NCBI GenBank assembly: GCA_022825265.1
Contig: JAJDXE010000013.1
Span: forward strand, 248,001-312,000
Length of the DNA stretch: 64,000 nt
DNA from: Dehalococcoidia bacterium
Lineage (GTDB): Bacteria > Chloroflexota > Dehalococcoidia > Bin125
Direction: 5' to 3'
The translations under genes were made by a program, and so were the position numbers. Positions 35,266 to 44,686 of this stretch are shown piece after piece; the stretch's first letter is position 1, and each line of letters starts with the position of its first letter. The notes beneath the pieces were generated by a model that worked only from the letters and a program-made list of their open reading frames with translations, was not told the DNA's origin and did no database searches.

Positions 35266-37287
35266 ATGGCAGAGCGCAACTACTGGCAACGCATGCGACG
35301 CAAGCAGATGAGCAGGCGCGCCCTCTTGCGAGCCTCAGGACGTGCCGGCGTCGGCGCGGCCGGTCTGGCCCTGGTCGGCTGCGGCGACGACGATGACGAC
35401 AGCGTCTCGCAGGTCGCCCAGCAGCGGCAACAACAGCAACAGGCGATGCAGCAGCAGGCCCAGCAGCAACAGCAGCAGCAGGCGATGCAGCAGCAGAGCC
35501 AACAACAGCAGGAAGATCAAGCTGCTCAGCAAGCGCAACAATCAGAGCAGCAGGAGGCCACCGCTGCCGAGCAGCAGGAAGACCAGCAACAGGCGCAGCA
35601 GGCGTCTGTCTCGGAAGCCCCGAAGTACGGCGGCACGCTGCGTTTCGGCGGCCCGGTCAGCACGCACGACTACTGGGATCCGCACCGCGGGGTGTTCGGT
35701 CCCACCCAGTTCATGCATGGCTGGGTCTACAACTACATGATTCGCTGGGCTAACAAAGAGCAGGCGATCATGGACTCTGACCTCGCCGAGTTGCCGGAGA
35801 TTCCGGACGGCGAGACCTACATCTTCACAGTCGTCGACGGCGCGAGCTGGCATGACCAGTTCCCCACCGAGGGTGGTCGCGCAGTCACCGCAGCCGACAT
35901 CGATTACAACATCGAGCGCCAGGTCAACGCGTTCGACTCGACCGGAACGGAAGACTCGACTTTCCTCTCCGCGTCGAGTTGGCGAAAGATTGCGTCGACT
36001 GATGTCATCGACGACCGCACGATCTCGCTGAAGTCCGACGGCGTCGACTCGACCTTCCTCTCGGCCTCGGTGCTGAATCCGTTCGGCTGGATCGCGGCGC
36101 CTGAGGGGATTGACGAATGGGGCTACAAGACCGACCTCTGGCGCGATGAGCAAACGGTGCTTCGCGTCGCCGGGTCAGGCCCGTTCATCGCCGAGTTCTT
36201 CGAGCCGACGGACCGGTTGATCGTTCGTCGCAACCCGAATTACTGGAAATACGACGCTTGGGGTCAGCAGTTGCCCTACATGGACGGCTTCAACTACATC
36301 GAGTTGTGGGAGCCGACTGCGCAGGACACCGCGTTCCGGACGAGGGAGATTGACTCCGTCGGGTTGGATGTCGCTCTGACCGATGCGTTGACGAATGACT
36401 TCCCCAACTTGACCAAGCACACGACGGCGGGTGGGTTCACCATCCAGTGCCGCACCAACTTCAATCCGGATTGGCCCGGAGAGGACGGCCTGGGCAATCC
36501 CTGGCTCGATCGCCGGATGTGGGCGGCGTTCCATGCCGCAACCGACCGTTACCTCATGATCGACACCGTGTACCTCGGCTCGGCGAAGCCATCGGCTTTG
36601 CCCGAGACGCCCTGGTTCTCCGCATTCTGGGCGCCCAAGGAAGACGACCTGATCACCTGGCCCGGTTACCGGCCCAACCGGGACGAAGACCTGAAGCTGG
36701 CCAACGATCTGGTTGACGCATCCGGCTTCCGCGACTCAGGACGTGAGCTCTACATCATTGAGCCGGACGTCTGGGAGCAGCGCTATCCAGGCATCGTCGA
36801 AACGATCAAGGGCATGTACGAATCGGCGCTGGGGATCACGGTCAACATTGACCTGCAGCCCTACACGGTCGTCCTGCAGCGATTGGTTGAAGGCACCTAC
36901 CCGGGTGACGGTCCAAGCTGGACCAACCCGCCCTCCGACCTCGACCCAACCAGCTCCTGGCTCAACGGCCGGGTACCCGGCGGCTCGTCGAATCTCTACC
37001 ACTACGAGCATCCAAGGGTCACCGAAGTCGCCGAGACGATGAAGGTGACGTTGGACCTCGAGGAGAAGAAGACGCTGTCCGACGAAGTCGTGCAGATCAT
37101 GATGGGCGTCCATCCCGACCATGGCTGGGATGGCATCTCGCCCTCAATCGCGGTGATGAACCCGATCAACAACACCGTGACCTGGCCCTACTTCCACGGG
37201 GATCCCAACGCCTACCAGTTCGCGCACGCGGGGCACAACCACCCCAACTCGTGGCTGGACGTTGATCATCCGGACTTCCCCGCCTGA
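35266..37287 (+). CDS. Solute-binding lipoprotein 3 (SBP family 5), Gln-rich tether
   Basis: A 673-residue paralogue with the conserved MAERNYWQRMRRKQ leader, Tat motif and Cys39. A five-Asp run and a long Gln tether (about 40-120) follow. The binding domain differs from copies 1, 2, 5 and 6: it reads HDYWDPHRGVFGPTQFMHG and later GWIAAPEGIDEWG, features shared with copy 4, so copies 3 and 4 form a second subfamily. ATG 35266 is preferred over upstream options because AAGGAGA sits just before it. Its own promoter box (TACATT near 35214) and a downstream hairpin make it a separate unit. Confidence 0.85.
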   Translation: MAERNYWQRMRRKQMSRRALLRASGRAGVGAAGLALVGCGDDDDDSVSQVAQQRQQQQQAMQQQAQQQQQQQAMQQQSQQQQEDQAAQQAQQSEQQEATAAEQQEDQQQAQQASVSEAPKYGGTLRFGGPVSTHDYWDPHRGVFGPTQFMHGWVYNYMIRWANKEQAIMDSDLAELPEIPDGETYIFTVVDGASWHDQFPTEGGRAVTAADIDYNIERQVNAFDSTGTEDSTFLSASSWRKIASTDVIDDRTISLKSDGVDSTFLSASVLNPFGWIAAPEGIDEWGYKTDLWRDEQTVLRVAGSGPFIAEFFEPTDRLIVRRNPNYWKYDAWGQQLPYMDGFNYIELWEPTAQDTAFRTREIDSVGLDVALTDALTNDFPNLTKHTTAGGFTIQCRTNFNPDWPGEDGLGNPWLDRRMWAAFHAATDRYLMIDTVYLGSAKPSALPETPWFSAFWAPKEDDLITWPGYRPNRDEDLKLANDLVDASGFRDSGRELYIIEPDVWEQRYPGIVETIKGMYESALGITVNIDLQPYTVVLQRLVEGTYPGDGPSWTNPPSDLDPTSSWLNGRVPGGSSNLYHYEHPRVTEVAETMKVTLDLEEKKTLSDEVVQIMMGVHPDHGWDGISPSIAVMNPINNTVTWPYFHGDPNAYQFAHAGHNHPNSWLDVDHPDFPA

Positions 37288-37310
37288 TTCCTTTGCGGCC
37301 AGACTGTCCG

Positions 37311-37344
37311 AACACAGAGGGCGACTTCGGTCGCCTTCTGTGTT
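37311..37344 (+). terminator. Hairpin with TTCG loop after binding-protein gene 3
   Basis: A 15-bp stem with one wobble pair closes on a TTCG tetraloop (37326-37329), a very stable RNA hairpin. Only a short T/G-rich stretch follows, so it may act as a terminator or as a 3'-end stabiliser. Confidence 0.7.
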
Positions 37345-37423
37345 GTGGTTGGCTTATATCCGGTAGTTGCGCTTACACTTTGCCCACCTCTGAACCAGAG
37401 ACAGATTTCGAGGAGGGATGCCA

Positions 37424-39454
37424 ATGACAGAGCGAAACTACTGGCAACGCATGAAGCGGAATCGGATGAGTCGGCGCGCAATCTTACGCGCGTCCGGACG
37501 CGCAGGGGTCGGCGCAGCCGGTCTCGCGCTGGTTGGCTGTGGCGACGATGACGATGACGACAGCGTCGCGCAGGTCGCCCAACAGCAACAGCAGCAACAG
37601 CAGGCGATGCAGCAGCAGGCCCAGCAGCAACAGCAGCAGCAGGCGATGCAGCAGCAACAGCAAGAGCAGGCTGCAGATCAGGCAGCGCAACAGGCCGACC
37701 AGCAAGAAGAGCAAGCGGTCGCCGACGCGGACCAACAACAGCAGCAACAGCAAGCGGCGGCTGCCGTCCCGGAGACCGGGATTCCCCAGTATGGCGGCAC
37801 CATGCGTCGCTCGACCACGATCGAAACGCACGACTACTGGGACCCGCACCGAGGCGTGTTCGGGCCGACCCAGTTCATGCACTCAATGCTCTACAACAAT
37901 CTGATTCGCTGGAAGAACAAGGAAAACGCGGAGATGGAGGCCGACATCGCCGGTCTGCCGGAAATCCCCGACCCGACGACCTATGTCTTCTCGATCAACC
38001 CGCGGGCCAGGTGGCACGACGCGTATCCGACCGAGGGCGGCCGCAACATCACGGCTGAAGACATCGTGGTCAACGTCGATCGCAATACCGCCGGGGTCGA
38101 CTCGACCGGTGCCGAAGACGGTTCGTTCCTTGGACTGTCCAGCTGGCGCAAGATCGCCACGGCCGAGGCCGTTGACGAGCTAACTCTGCGAACGACCTCT
38201 GACGGAATCGACTCGACCTACCTGTCGGCGACGTTCCTCCGGCCATTCGGTTGGATGGCCGCGCCAGAGGGTATTCGTGAGTGGGGCACCGAGTCGGACG
38301 TCTGGCGGGATGACCCAACGACGTTGCGGGTCGCCGGTTCTGGCCCGTTCATCGCCGAGAGCTACGAACCGACTGAGGTCTTCATCGCCAACCGCAATCC
38401 GGATTACTGGAAAGACGACGCTTGGGGTCAGCAACTCCCCTACGTCGACAAGATGGAGTACTACAACCTCTTCGACGAGACGGCGATTGAGACCGCCGTC
38501 CGCTCGAAGGAACTGGATGGCGCCTGGCTCAACATCAGCCGTGTCGAATCGCTGCTCAACGACTTTCCGCAGATGCAGCGCAACACGGTCGGTGGCGGTT
38601 TCACGATCATGATCCGCACCAACTACAACCCCGACTGGCCGGGCGAGGATGGCGAGGGCAACCCCTGGCTTGACCGCCGAGTCGCCGCCGCCTTCCACTT
38701 GGCCACCGACCGGTACCTGATGATCGACACGGTCTACCTCGGCTCTGCCAAGCCGTCGGTGCTTGAGGAGATCCCCTGGTTCTCGACCTTCTGGTCGCCG
38801 AGTCAGGAAGAGATGACTGAGATTCCGGGCTTCCGCGCCGATCACGAGGCCGATCTACGCGAGGCGAATGAGTTGATGGACGCCAGCGGCTTCCGCGACA
38901 GCGGGCGCTCGATCTACCTATTCGCCCCCGACGTCTGGGAGCAGCGTTACCCCGGCATCGTCGAAACGGCCAAGAACATGTACGAGTCGGCTCTCGGGAT
39001 TGGCATCGAGATCAGCATCGACCCGTACACCATTCTGCTCCAGCGACTGGTCGACGGTACGTCCACTGGCCAGATTCCCTGTTGGACCAACCCGCCGTCC
39101 GACCTCGACCCAACCAGCTACTGGCTCAACGGTCGAGTGCCTGGCGGATCGGCCAACTTCTACAGCTACGAGAACCCCAGGGTGACCGAGATCGCCGAGG
39201 AGATGAAAGTCACCCTCGACCTCGAAGCCAAGGGCGAGCTCTCCCGCGAAATGGTCCAGCTCCAGCTTGGAATCCATCCTGACTACGGCTGGGAATCGCT
39301 GTCGCCGGGTCTGGGCGTGATGAACCCGGTGTCGAACGAGGCATCTTGGCCCTGGTACCACGTGATCGACGATGGCTACCAGTTCGCTCACAACGGGCAC
39401 AAAGTGGTCGAGGAGCTGTGGCTCGACACGGCTCACGAGGACTACCCCGCATAG
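37424..39454 (+). CDS. Solute-binding lipoprotein 4 (SBP family 5), Gln-rich tether
   Basis: A 676-residue paralogue of subfamily two (with copy 3). The leader MTERNYWQRMKRNR, Tat motif SRRAILR and lipobox Cys39 are kept; the tether is Gln-rich with ADQ/EEQ variants. The domain starts at YGGTMRRSTTIETHDYWDPHRG, and GWMAAPEGIREWG is shared with copy 3. ATG 37424 is used because AGGAGGG (37411-37417) is at a normal distance from it but too close to an ATG at 37418. A TACACT box lies at 37374-37379. A hairpin follows the stop. Confidence 0.85.
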   Translation: MTERNYWQRMKRNRMSRRAILRASGRAGVGAAGLALVGCGDDDDDDSVAQVAQQQQQQQQAMQQQAQQQQQQQAMQQQQQEQAADQAAQQADQQEEQAVADADQQQQQQQAAAAVPETGIPQYGGTMRRSTTIETHDYWDPHRGVFGPTQFMHSMLYNNLIRWKNKENAEMEADIAGLPEIPDPTTYVFSINPRARWHDAYPTEGGRNITAEDIVVNVDRNTAGVDSTGAEDGSFLGLSSWRKIATAEAVDELTLRTTSDGIDSTYLSATFLRPFGWMAAPEGIREWGTESDVWRDDPTTLRVAGSGPFIAESYEPTEVFIANRNPDYWKDDAWGQQLPYVDKMEYYNLFDETAIETAVRSKELDGAWLNISRVESLLNDFPQMQRNTVGGGFTIMIRTNYNPDWPGEDGEGNPWLDRRVAAAFHLATDRYLMIDTVYLGSAKPSVLEEIPWFSTFWSPSQEEMTEIPGFRADHEADLREANELMDASGFRDSGRSIYLFAPDVWEQRYPGIVETAKNMYESALGIGIEISIDPYTILLQRLVDGTSTGQIPCWTNPPSDLDPTSYWLNGRVPGGSANFYSYENPRVTEIAEEMKVTLDLEAKGELSREMVQLQLGIHPDYGWESLSPGLGVMNPVSNEASWPWYHVIDDGYQFAHNGHKVVEELWLDTAHEDYPA

Positions 39455-39465
39455 CACTTGATTGA

Positions 39466-39500
39466 CCCGGCTGCGCCCCAAACATTGAGGCGCAGCCGGG
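39466..39500 (+). terminator. Hairpin after binding-protein gene 4
   Basis: CCCGGCTGCGCC and GGCGCAGCCGGG form a perfect 12-bp stem around an 11-nt loop, 11 bp after the stop. No T-run follows. Confidence 0.65.
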
Positions 39501-39527
39501 TCGCGAGGCTGCCTGAGTGCCGCGTGT

Positions 39528-39546
39528 TTGACACTCGCGGTGTCAA
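39528..39546. promoter_or_regulatory. Palindromic candidate operator before binding-protein gene 5
   Basis: TTGACAC-tcgcg-GTGTCAA is a perfect inverted repeat that includes a TTGACA-like -35 and lies just upstream of a TACACT -10 box (39553-39558). A dimeric repressor or activator bound here would control the first full receptor-permease cassette. Confidence 0.55.
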
Positions 39547-39599
39547 TTCGCCTACACTCTGCCAATCCGCACCCCGTGCGCGAATTGATGGAGCCTGGG

Positions 39600-41603
39600 A
39601 TGACTGAACGCAACTACTGGCAACGACTTCGACGCAATCGCATGACTCGGCGGTCTCTCCTGCGAGCCTCCGGCCGAGCCGGCGTCGGCGCCGCCGGTCT
39701 CGCGCTGGTCGGTTGCGGCGGCGACGACGACAGCGTCTCGCAGGTGCAACAACGACAGCAGCAACAGCAACAGGTGATGCAGCAGCAGGCCCAGCAACAA
39801 CAACAGCAGCAGGCCATGCAGCAGCAAGCTCAGGAAGAGCAGCAGCAGTCCGCCGCTGACCAGCAGGCCCAGCAAGCCGAGCAGCAAGAGCAGACGGCGG
39901 ACGAGGCCGACCAGCAACAACAAGCTGCCGTCTCGAACGTCGTTCGCGGCGGCGACCTCAGCTTCTCCACCCCCGCGGCAACGCACGATTACTTCGATCC
40001 GCATCGAGCGGTGTTTGGGCCCACCCAGTTCTGGATGGGTTTCTACATGAACTATCTGATTCGTTGGAAGAACAAGGAACAGGGAATCCTGGAATCCGAC
40101 ATCGCCTCGCTGCCGGAGATTCCCGACGAAGAGACTTACATCTTCCGAATCGATCAGGGCGCTCGATACTGGGATCGCTACCCGACCGAGGGCGGCCGGC
40201 TCGTCACGGCCGAGGATATCCGGCTCAACTACCAGCGCCAGATCGAAGGCGTGGACGCCACGGGCGCCGAGGATGGCACCTTCCTGGGTGCATCAGCGTT
40301 CCGCCAGACGGCTTCGATGGATGTCCCCGACGAGACAACCTGGGTGGCCAGGACGGACGGGCCCGACGCGACCTGGTTGGGGGTTCCGTTGCGACCCTTC
40401 AGCTGGATCACCAGCCCCGAAGCCATCGAAGAGTTCGGCGACCGCTGGCGCGATGAGGCGGCCAATGTCGAACTCTCGTCCGGCACGGGGATGTTCATCC
40501 CGCAGAATTTCGACCCCGACATCGGGATCGACATGACTCGCAACGACGACTACTGGAAGATGGGTGTTGATGGGCAGCCGCTTCCGTACTACGACACCGT
40601 CACGCTATCCAACCTGACCGACCCGACAGCGGTCGAGGCAGCTTACCGAGGCAAAGAAATCGTCAACGGCAGATTCCCGCTGTCATCGGTTCAGGCAGAA
40701 TCGATCCTCAGCGACTTCCCTGATCATGGGCATGGCGATATCGCTTTCGGCTTCACGATCATCACTGGCGTCTTCAACTACAACCCAGACTGGGACGGCG
40801 AGGATGGTCTTGGCAATCCCTACCTTGACCGACGCTTCTGCTATGCCCTACACGTCGCGGTCGACCGCTTCCTGATGATCGACGCGGTGTATCTCGGTTC
40901 GGGGAAACCGTCCGGCCTGGGTGCAACTCCCTGGTACAACTCCTACTGGGCGATCCCCGAGGAAGAGTTGCTGCAGACGCCCGGCTTCCGCCCAGACCGA
41001 GAGGCCGACATCGCCGAAGCGCGGCAATACATCGATGCCTCTGGCTATGACAAAGATCGCCCGATACTGCTCTACGCCCCTGACATTTGGGAAGGGACTT
41101 ATCCCGGCATCCTCGAAACCGAGAAGAGCATGTACGAAGAGGCGCTGGGCGTCACCGTCGAGTTCAACATTCAGCCGTACACGGTGCTGCTCCAGCGTTG
41201 GATCGAAGGCACCTATCCCGGAGGAGGACCGCAGTGGACCAATCCTCCCGATGATCTCGACCCGACCACCGGCTTCAACAACGGCTATGTCGTTGGCGGC
41301 AGCAGCAACAACCTCAAGTACGACTTCCAGCCCATGGAAGACCTGGCCAAGACGATGCGGGTCACGCTCGATCGAGAAGAGCGTCGAGACATGGCGCATG
41401 AAGCGCAGCGCATCTTGCTCGGTACGCATCCGGAACATGGAGTTGACGGATTAGCGAACGCGCCTGCGGTGATGAACGGCATCTCACCGGTCCTCTGGTG
41501 GCCGTTCGTTCACCATGGTGATGATTCCCTTCAGTTTGCCCATGCGTCCCACCGTTACGACGACACTTGGCTCGATACCACCCACCCGGACTACCCGGCC
41601 TGA
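39600..41603 (+). CDS. Solute-binding lipoprotein 5 (SBP family 5), Gln-rich tether
   Basis: A 667-residue paralogue, first gene of a receptor-permease-permease cassette. The leader MTERNYWQRLRRNRMTRRSLLRA keeps Tat and lipobox features with Cys39; the following acidic run is broken (GGDDD). The Gln tether spans about 45-112. The domain starts VRGGDLSFSTPAATHDYFDPHRAVFG and has FWMGFYMNYLIRW. ATG 39600 is fixed by alignment of the RNYWQR start. The permease gene starts 53 bp after its stop with no hairpin between, so these are probably one transcript. Confidence 0.86.
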   Translation: MTERNYWQRLRRNRMTRRSLLRASGRAGVGAAGLALVGCGGDDDSVSQVQQRQQQQQQVMQQQAQQQQQQQAMQQQAQEEQQQSAADQQAQQAEQQEQTADEADQQQQAAVSNVVRGGDLSFSTPAATHDYFDPHRAVFGPTQFWMGFYMNYLIRWKNKEQGILESDIASLPEIPDEETYIFRIDQGARYWDRYPTEGGRLVTAEDIRLNYQRQIEGVDATGAEDGTFLGASAFRQTASMDVPDETTWVARTDGPDATWLGVPLRPFSWITSPEAIEEFGDRWRDEAANVELSSGTGMFIPQNFDPDIGIDMTRNDDYWKMGVDGQPLPYYDTVTLSNLTDPTAVEAAYRGKEIVNGRFPLSSVQAESILSDFPDHGHGDIAFGFTIITGVFNYNPDWDGEDGLGNPYLDRRFCYALHVAVDRFLMIDAVYLGSGKPSGLGATPWYNSYWAIPEEELLQTPGFRPDREADIAEARQYIDASGYDKDRPILLYAPDIWEGTYPGILETEKSMYEEALGVTVEFNIQPYTVLLQRWIEGTYPGGGPQWTNPPDDLDPTTGFNNGYVVGGSSNNLKYDFQPMEDLAKTMRVTLDREERRDMAHEAQRILLGTHPEHGVDGLANAPAVMNGISPVLWWPFVHHGDDSLQFAHASHRYDDTWLDTTHPDYPA

Positions 41604-41656
41604 TGGTCCGCAACCCCGCGTCCTCTGCCACGGGCGCCAACTGAACGGGAGCAGCG

Positions 41657-43282
41657 ATGCAGCGATATCTCATCCAGCGCATACTCCTCGTGATTCCGAC
41701 GCTCTGGTTGGTGATCTCGCTGTTGTTCCTCGCGTTGCGCGCCCTGCCGGGTGACTTCGTCACGCGCAAACTCTCCAATCTCGAGAACCAGGGAGCCGAA
41801 CAGCGCGAGTCGGAAATCGTTGGCTACATCGAGGTCACCGACACAACCCATCGCGTGATCTCTGGGGACACGTTGGAGAAGATCGCGATCGACAACAGCA
41901 CCTCGGTTTCGGCGCTGCTGGCCCAGAATCCCGATCTGGACACGTCAGGGGACCTGAGACCAGGTACCCGAATCATCGTCATTCCCGGGCAACTCTTAGA
42001 GCAAGTCGCCATCTCGGAGAAGGTGTCACTGCCTGAAGAATCGGATGTCGGCGTCCAGTTATTGATCGATCGCAATCCCGACGTCAGTTTCCCCGAGTAT
42101 CAGGGCAGGCCCTACGCCGAATCTGGTTCCATCCTGACCATTCGTACCTCGCTGACACTTGAGGAGTTAGCCCACGTCAACCGGATTGAGGCCAGCGACA
42201 TCCTGGCGGTCAATCCGACTGGCAGCGCCAGCAATCCCGACGGGACATTATCGGCCGACACTCAGTTGATCCCGACTTCGCTCGTGATCGCCGAGGAGGG
42301 CGACACTCTGGAAGGGATCGCCGCGGCTTTCAGCCGCGACATCGAAGCGATGACGACCGCTAATCGAGGGGTCGATCCCGCCGAGCCGTTAGAGGCTGGT
42401 ACGGATATTCTGATCCCGTCGGACCGAATCGTCACGCCGACCACCAAGATCACCGAAGCCAACATTCGCAACCGCCTCGGGATCGACAAACCGCTCGGTA
42501 CCCAGTACATCGACTTCCTCTGGGAGACGGTGCGGCTCAAATTCCGCCCGTCGTTCCAGACGCAGGAGGGTTCACTCGACATCTTCCTGCGCGCTTTGCC
42601 CCGCACGCTGCACCTCAACGTCTACGCGTTGATTGTGGCTCTGGTCATCGCGTTGCCTGTGGGAATTCTCTCGGCCATGCGACAGGACCGCCCGCTTGAC
42701 TATGCCTTGCGTGGCTTCGCCATCCTTGCCCTCGCGGCGCCATCCTTCTGGATTGCGACGATGATGATCTTCGTCGTCACACCAGGAGGCATCTCCGAGA
42801 GCGGTATCTGGTCGATTCCGTTGACCTCGGAGGAGGCGCGATCCGTCTTCACGTCGTTTACCGGTGCGCTAGCCCTCTACTCGATTCCGGCAGTCGCTGG
42901 AGGTATCGCAGCGGGGGCGGGCTTGATGAGGATCACGCGCTCCGAGTTGCTTGAAGTGTTGCGCCAGGACTATGTCAGAACGGCGTGGTCGAAGGGTTTG
43001 CGTGAGCGGACGGTGATTCGCCGGCACGCGATGCGCAACGCACTGGTCAACGTGATGAGCGTGCTCGGACTGCAGGTTGCGGCCCTGGTCGGCGGCAACA
43101 TCATCCTCGAGCTGCTCTTCAACATTCCGGGCATCGGACTGCTGTTGATTCAGCGCATCAACCAGGCCGACCTGCCGGTTGTGCAAACGATGGTGTTCTT
43201 CTTCGCCCTCTTCATCATTGTGGTCAACATCATTATCGATATCTCGTACGCGGTCATTGACCCGCGTATTCGCTACACCTAA
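41657..43282 (+). CDS. DppB-type ABC permease with LysM-like modules in the first outer loop
   Basis: A 541-residue inner-membrane permease of the peptide/nickel importer class (usual length about 310-340). TM1 is at about 10-30. Instead of the usual short loop, about 240 residues separate it from the standard LGIDKPLGTQY stretch (274-284). This insert contains LysM-like segments: a clear one at 65-109 (HRVISGDTLEKIA...IIVI), a degenerate one near 163-206, and another at 209-258 (GDTLEGIAAAF...ILIP). The C-terminal half has the normal TM helices and the EAA-like loop (YVRTAWSKGLRERTVIRRHAMRNAL) that contacts the ATPase. LysM modules usually bind peptidoglycan, so the permease may be anchored to the cell wall. 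Confidence 0.85.
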   Translation: MQRYLIQRILLVIPTLWLVISLLFLALRALPGDFVTRKLSNLENQGAEQRESEIVGYIEVTDTTHRVISGDTLEKIAIDNSTSVSALLAQNPDLDTSGDLRPGTRIIVIPGQLLEQVAISEKVSLPEESDVGVQLLIDRNPDVSFPEYQGRPYAESGSILTIRTSLTLEELAHVNRIEASDILAVNPTGSASNPDGTLSADTQLIPTSLVIAEEGDTLEGIAAAFSRDIEAMTTANRGVDPAEPLEAGTDILIPSDRIVTPTTKITEANIRNRLGIDKPLGTQYIDFLWETVRLKFRPSFQTQEGSLDIFLRALPRTLHLNVYALIVALVIALPVGILSAMRQDRPLDYALRGFAILALAAPSFWIATMMIFVVTPGGISESGIWSIPLTSEEARSVFTSFTGALALYSIPAVAGGIAAGAGLMRITRSELLEVLRQDYVRTAWSKGLRERTVIRRHAMRNALVNVMSVLGLQVAALVGGNIILELLFNIPGIGLLLIQRINQADLPVVQTMVFFFALFIIVVNIIIDISYAVIDPRIRYT

Positions 43283-43305
43283 GCGGTTGATTCGGGAGAC
43301 TCGCC

Positions 43306-44547
43306 ATGAGTGACGAACGACAATCGACTTCGGCAGAACTGGAAGAGTTCGCGCAGGCGCAAGGTCTGCGCGTCGAACAGCGCAGCACTCTGTCTCTGGT
43401 TGGAAAGGCACTACTGTCCTTCTTCCGGACCAAGCCGCTCGGTGCCGGTGGGTTGGTGCTCGTCGTCGTCTGGTCGATCATCGCCGTCGGCACAGTCGGA
43501 TCTGGCGGTGGATGGCTAGGCATCGGCCGGTACGACTCCCAAGATGTGTTCAAGATCGCTAATCCCTCCTTCGCGGACGACAAGATCGCGAATGAACTGG
43601 ATGGCCAACCCGCGGACATCTCCGATGGAGAGCTGCGCGAACTTCTGTTGAATCCTGACGTGTACGGCAGCCTCGCCCAAGAATCGGGCGTGCTTGATGA
43701 CATGCTCGAGTACGTTGAGGGCATGATCGCTGCCGGTACGGTGCTGACGCACCTGCAAGAGATCGACCCGGCACAGATCGAAGTCGTTGACGGCACAATC
43801 AGGGATGTGGATGACCTGCTCGCGACCGGGACGAACACCCCGCTCACGACTGCTTCACTTCAGGGACCCTCGGGCAAGCATTGGTTCGGCACCGACCGTG
43901 CTGGACATGATCTGTTCTCACGAGTAACCGAAGGCGCTCGACTTTCCCTCTACATCGGCTTCTTCGCCACCCTGATCGGCGTGGTCGCTGGCACCGCGAT
44001 CGGACTTATCTCCGGCGGTCTGGGAGGCAACATCGACCTCGCCATCAACCGTCTAATGGATGCACTGCTCTCGTTCCCGCCGATCGTGCTCCTGCTCCTG
44101 CTTCGGTCGGTGACCGAGCCCTCTGCACTCTGGGTGACGCTAGCCCTCTCGGTGCTTGCCGTAGGCCCCGTCCAGCGCATTGTCCGTGGCGCGGTGATTG
44201 CCCTCCGTGAAATGCCATTCGTCGAGGCTGCGCGCACGCTCGGCGCGACCAACGCTCGGATCATGCTGCTGCACATCCTGCCCAACATCGTTGCACCATT
44301 GATTGTGATCTTCTCGATCACGATCGGCGCCTTCATCCTCGCCGAGGCGGCGCTCAGCTTCCTCGGGCTGGGCACGCTTGACGTCTCCTGGGGCAAGATG
44401 ATCGCAGACGGACGCCAGTTCATCGTTCAGTCGCCGTGGACGTCCCTGTTCGCCGGTCTGGCGTTGACGAGCCTGGTCTTCGGCTTCAATGTCCTGGGCG
44501 ACGCGCTCCGGGATGTCTTCGATCCAAGGCTGCGCGGAAGCCGGTAG
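43306..44547 (+). CDS. DppC-type ABC permease with enlarged first outer loop
   Basis: A 413-residue permease (usual length about 280-300), partner of the preceding gene, 23 bp downstream. After a ~40-residue cytoplasmic start and TM1 (about 45-64), an outer loop of about 120 residues, mostly acidic and helical, leads to the standard QGPSGKHWFGTDRAGHDLFSR entry motif (about 186-206). The remaining helices and the EAARTLGATNARIMLLHILPN loop are normal. No ATPase gene follows, which is unusual since dppD/dppF normally come next. Confidence 0.87.
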   Translation: MSDERQSTSAELEEFAQAQGLRVEQRSTLSLVGKALLSFFRTKPLGAGGLVLVVVWSIIAVGTVGSGGGWLGIGRYDSQDVFKIANPSFADDKIANELDGQPADISDGELRELLLNPDVYGSLAQESGVLDDMLEYVEGMIAAGTVLTHLQEIDPAQIEVVDGTIRDVDDLLATGTNTPLTTASLQGPSGKHWFGTDRAGHDLFSRVTEGARLSLYIGFFATLIGVVAGTAIGLISGGLGGNIDLAINRLMDALLSFPPIVLLLLLRSVTEPSALWVTLALSVLAVGPVQRIVRGAVIALREMPFVEAARTLGATNARIMLLHILPNIVAPLIVIFSITIGAFILAEAALSFLGLGTLDVSWGKMIADGRQFIVQSPWTSLFAGLALTSLVFGFNVLGDALRDVFDPRLRGSR

Positions 44548-44555
44548 CGCACGTC

Positions 44556-44603
44556 GACCAAACAACGGCACGACATTTGGTCACGCGTCGACCTTTGGTC
44601 ACG
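44556..44603. promoter_or_regulatory. Cluster of TTTGGTC repeats before binding-protein gene 6
   Basis: TTTGGTCACG occurs at 44576-44585 and 44594-44603 in the same direction, spaced 18 bp, and its inverse GACCAAA occurs at 44556-44562. A TAGACT -10-like box follows at 44631-44636. The arrangement resembles tandem sites for a regulator bound on one helix face. Confidence 0.45.
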
Positions 44604-44686
44604 TGGTAGCACCTCGCTCTCCACTTGGGGTAGACTTGCCCAACTATCGGGACGCTCGTCAGAAGCACCGAGAAGGAGTGAGATCC

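Noticed and set aside
44489..44686. Upstream extension of receptor 6 by 66 codons
   Set aside because: The conserved RNYWQR leader and AGAAGGAG place the start at 44687; the extension overlaps the end of a permease gene.
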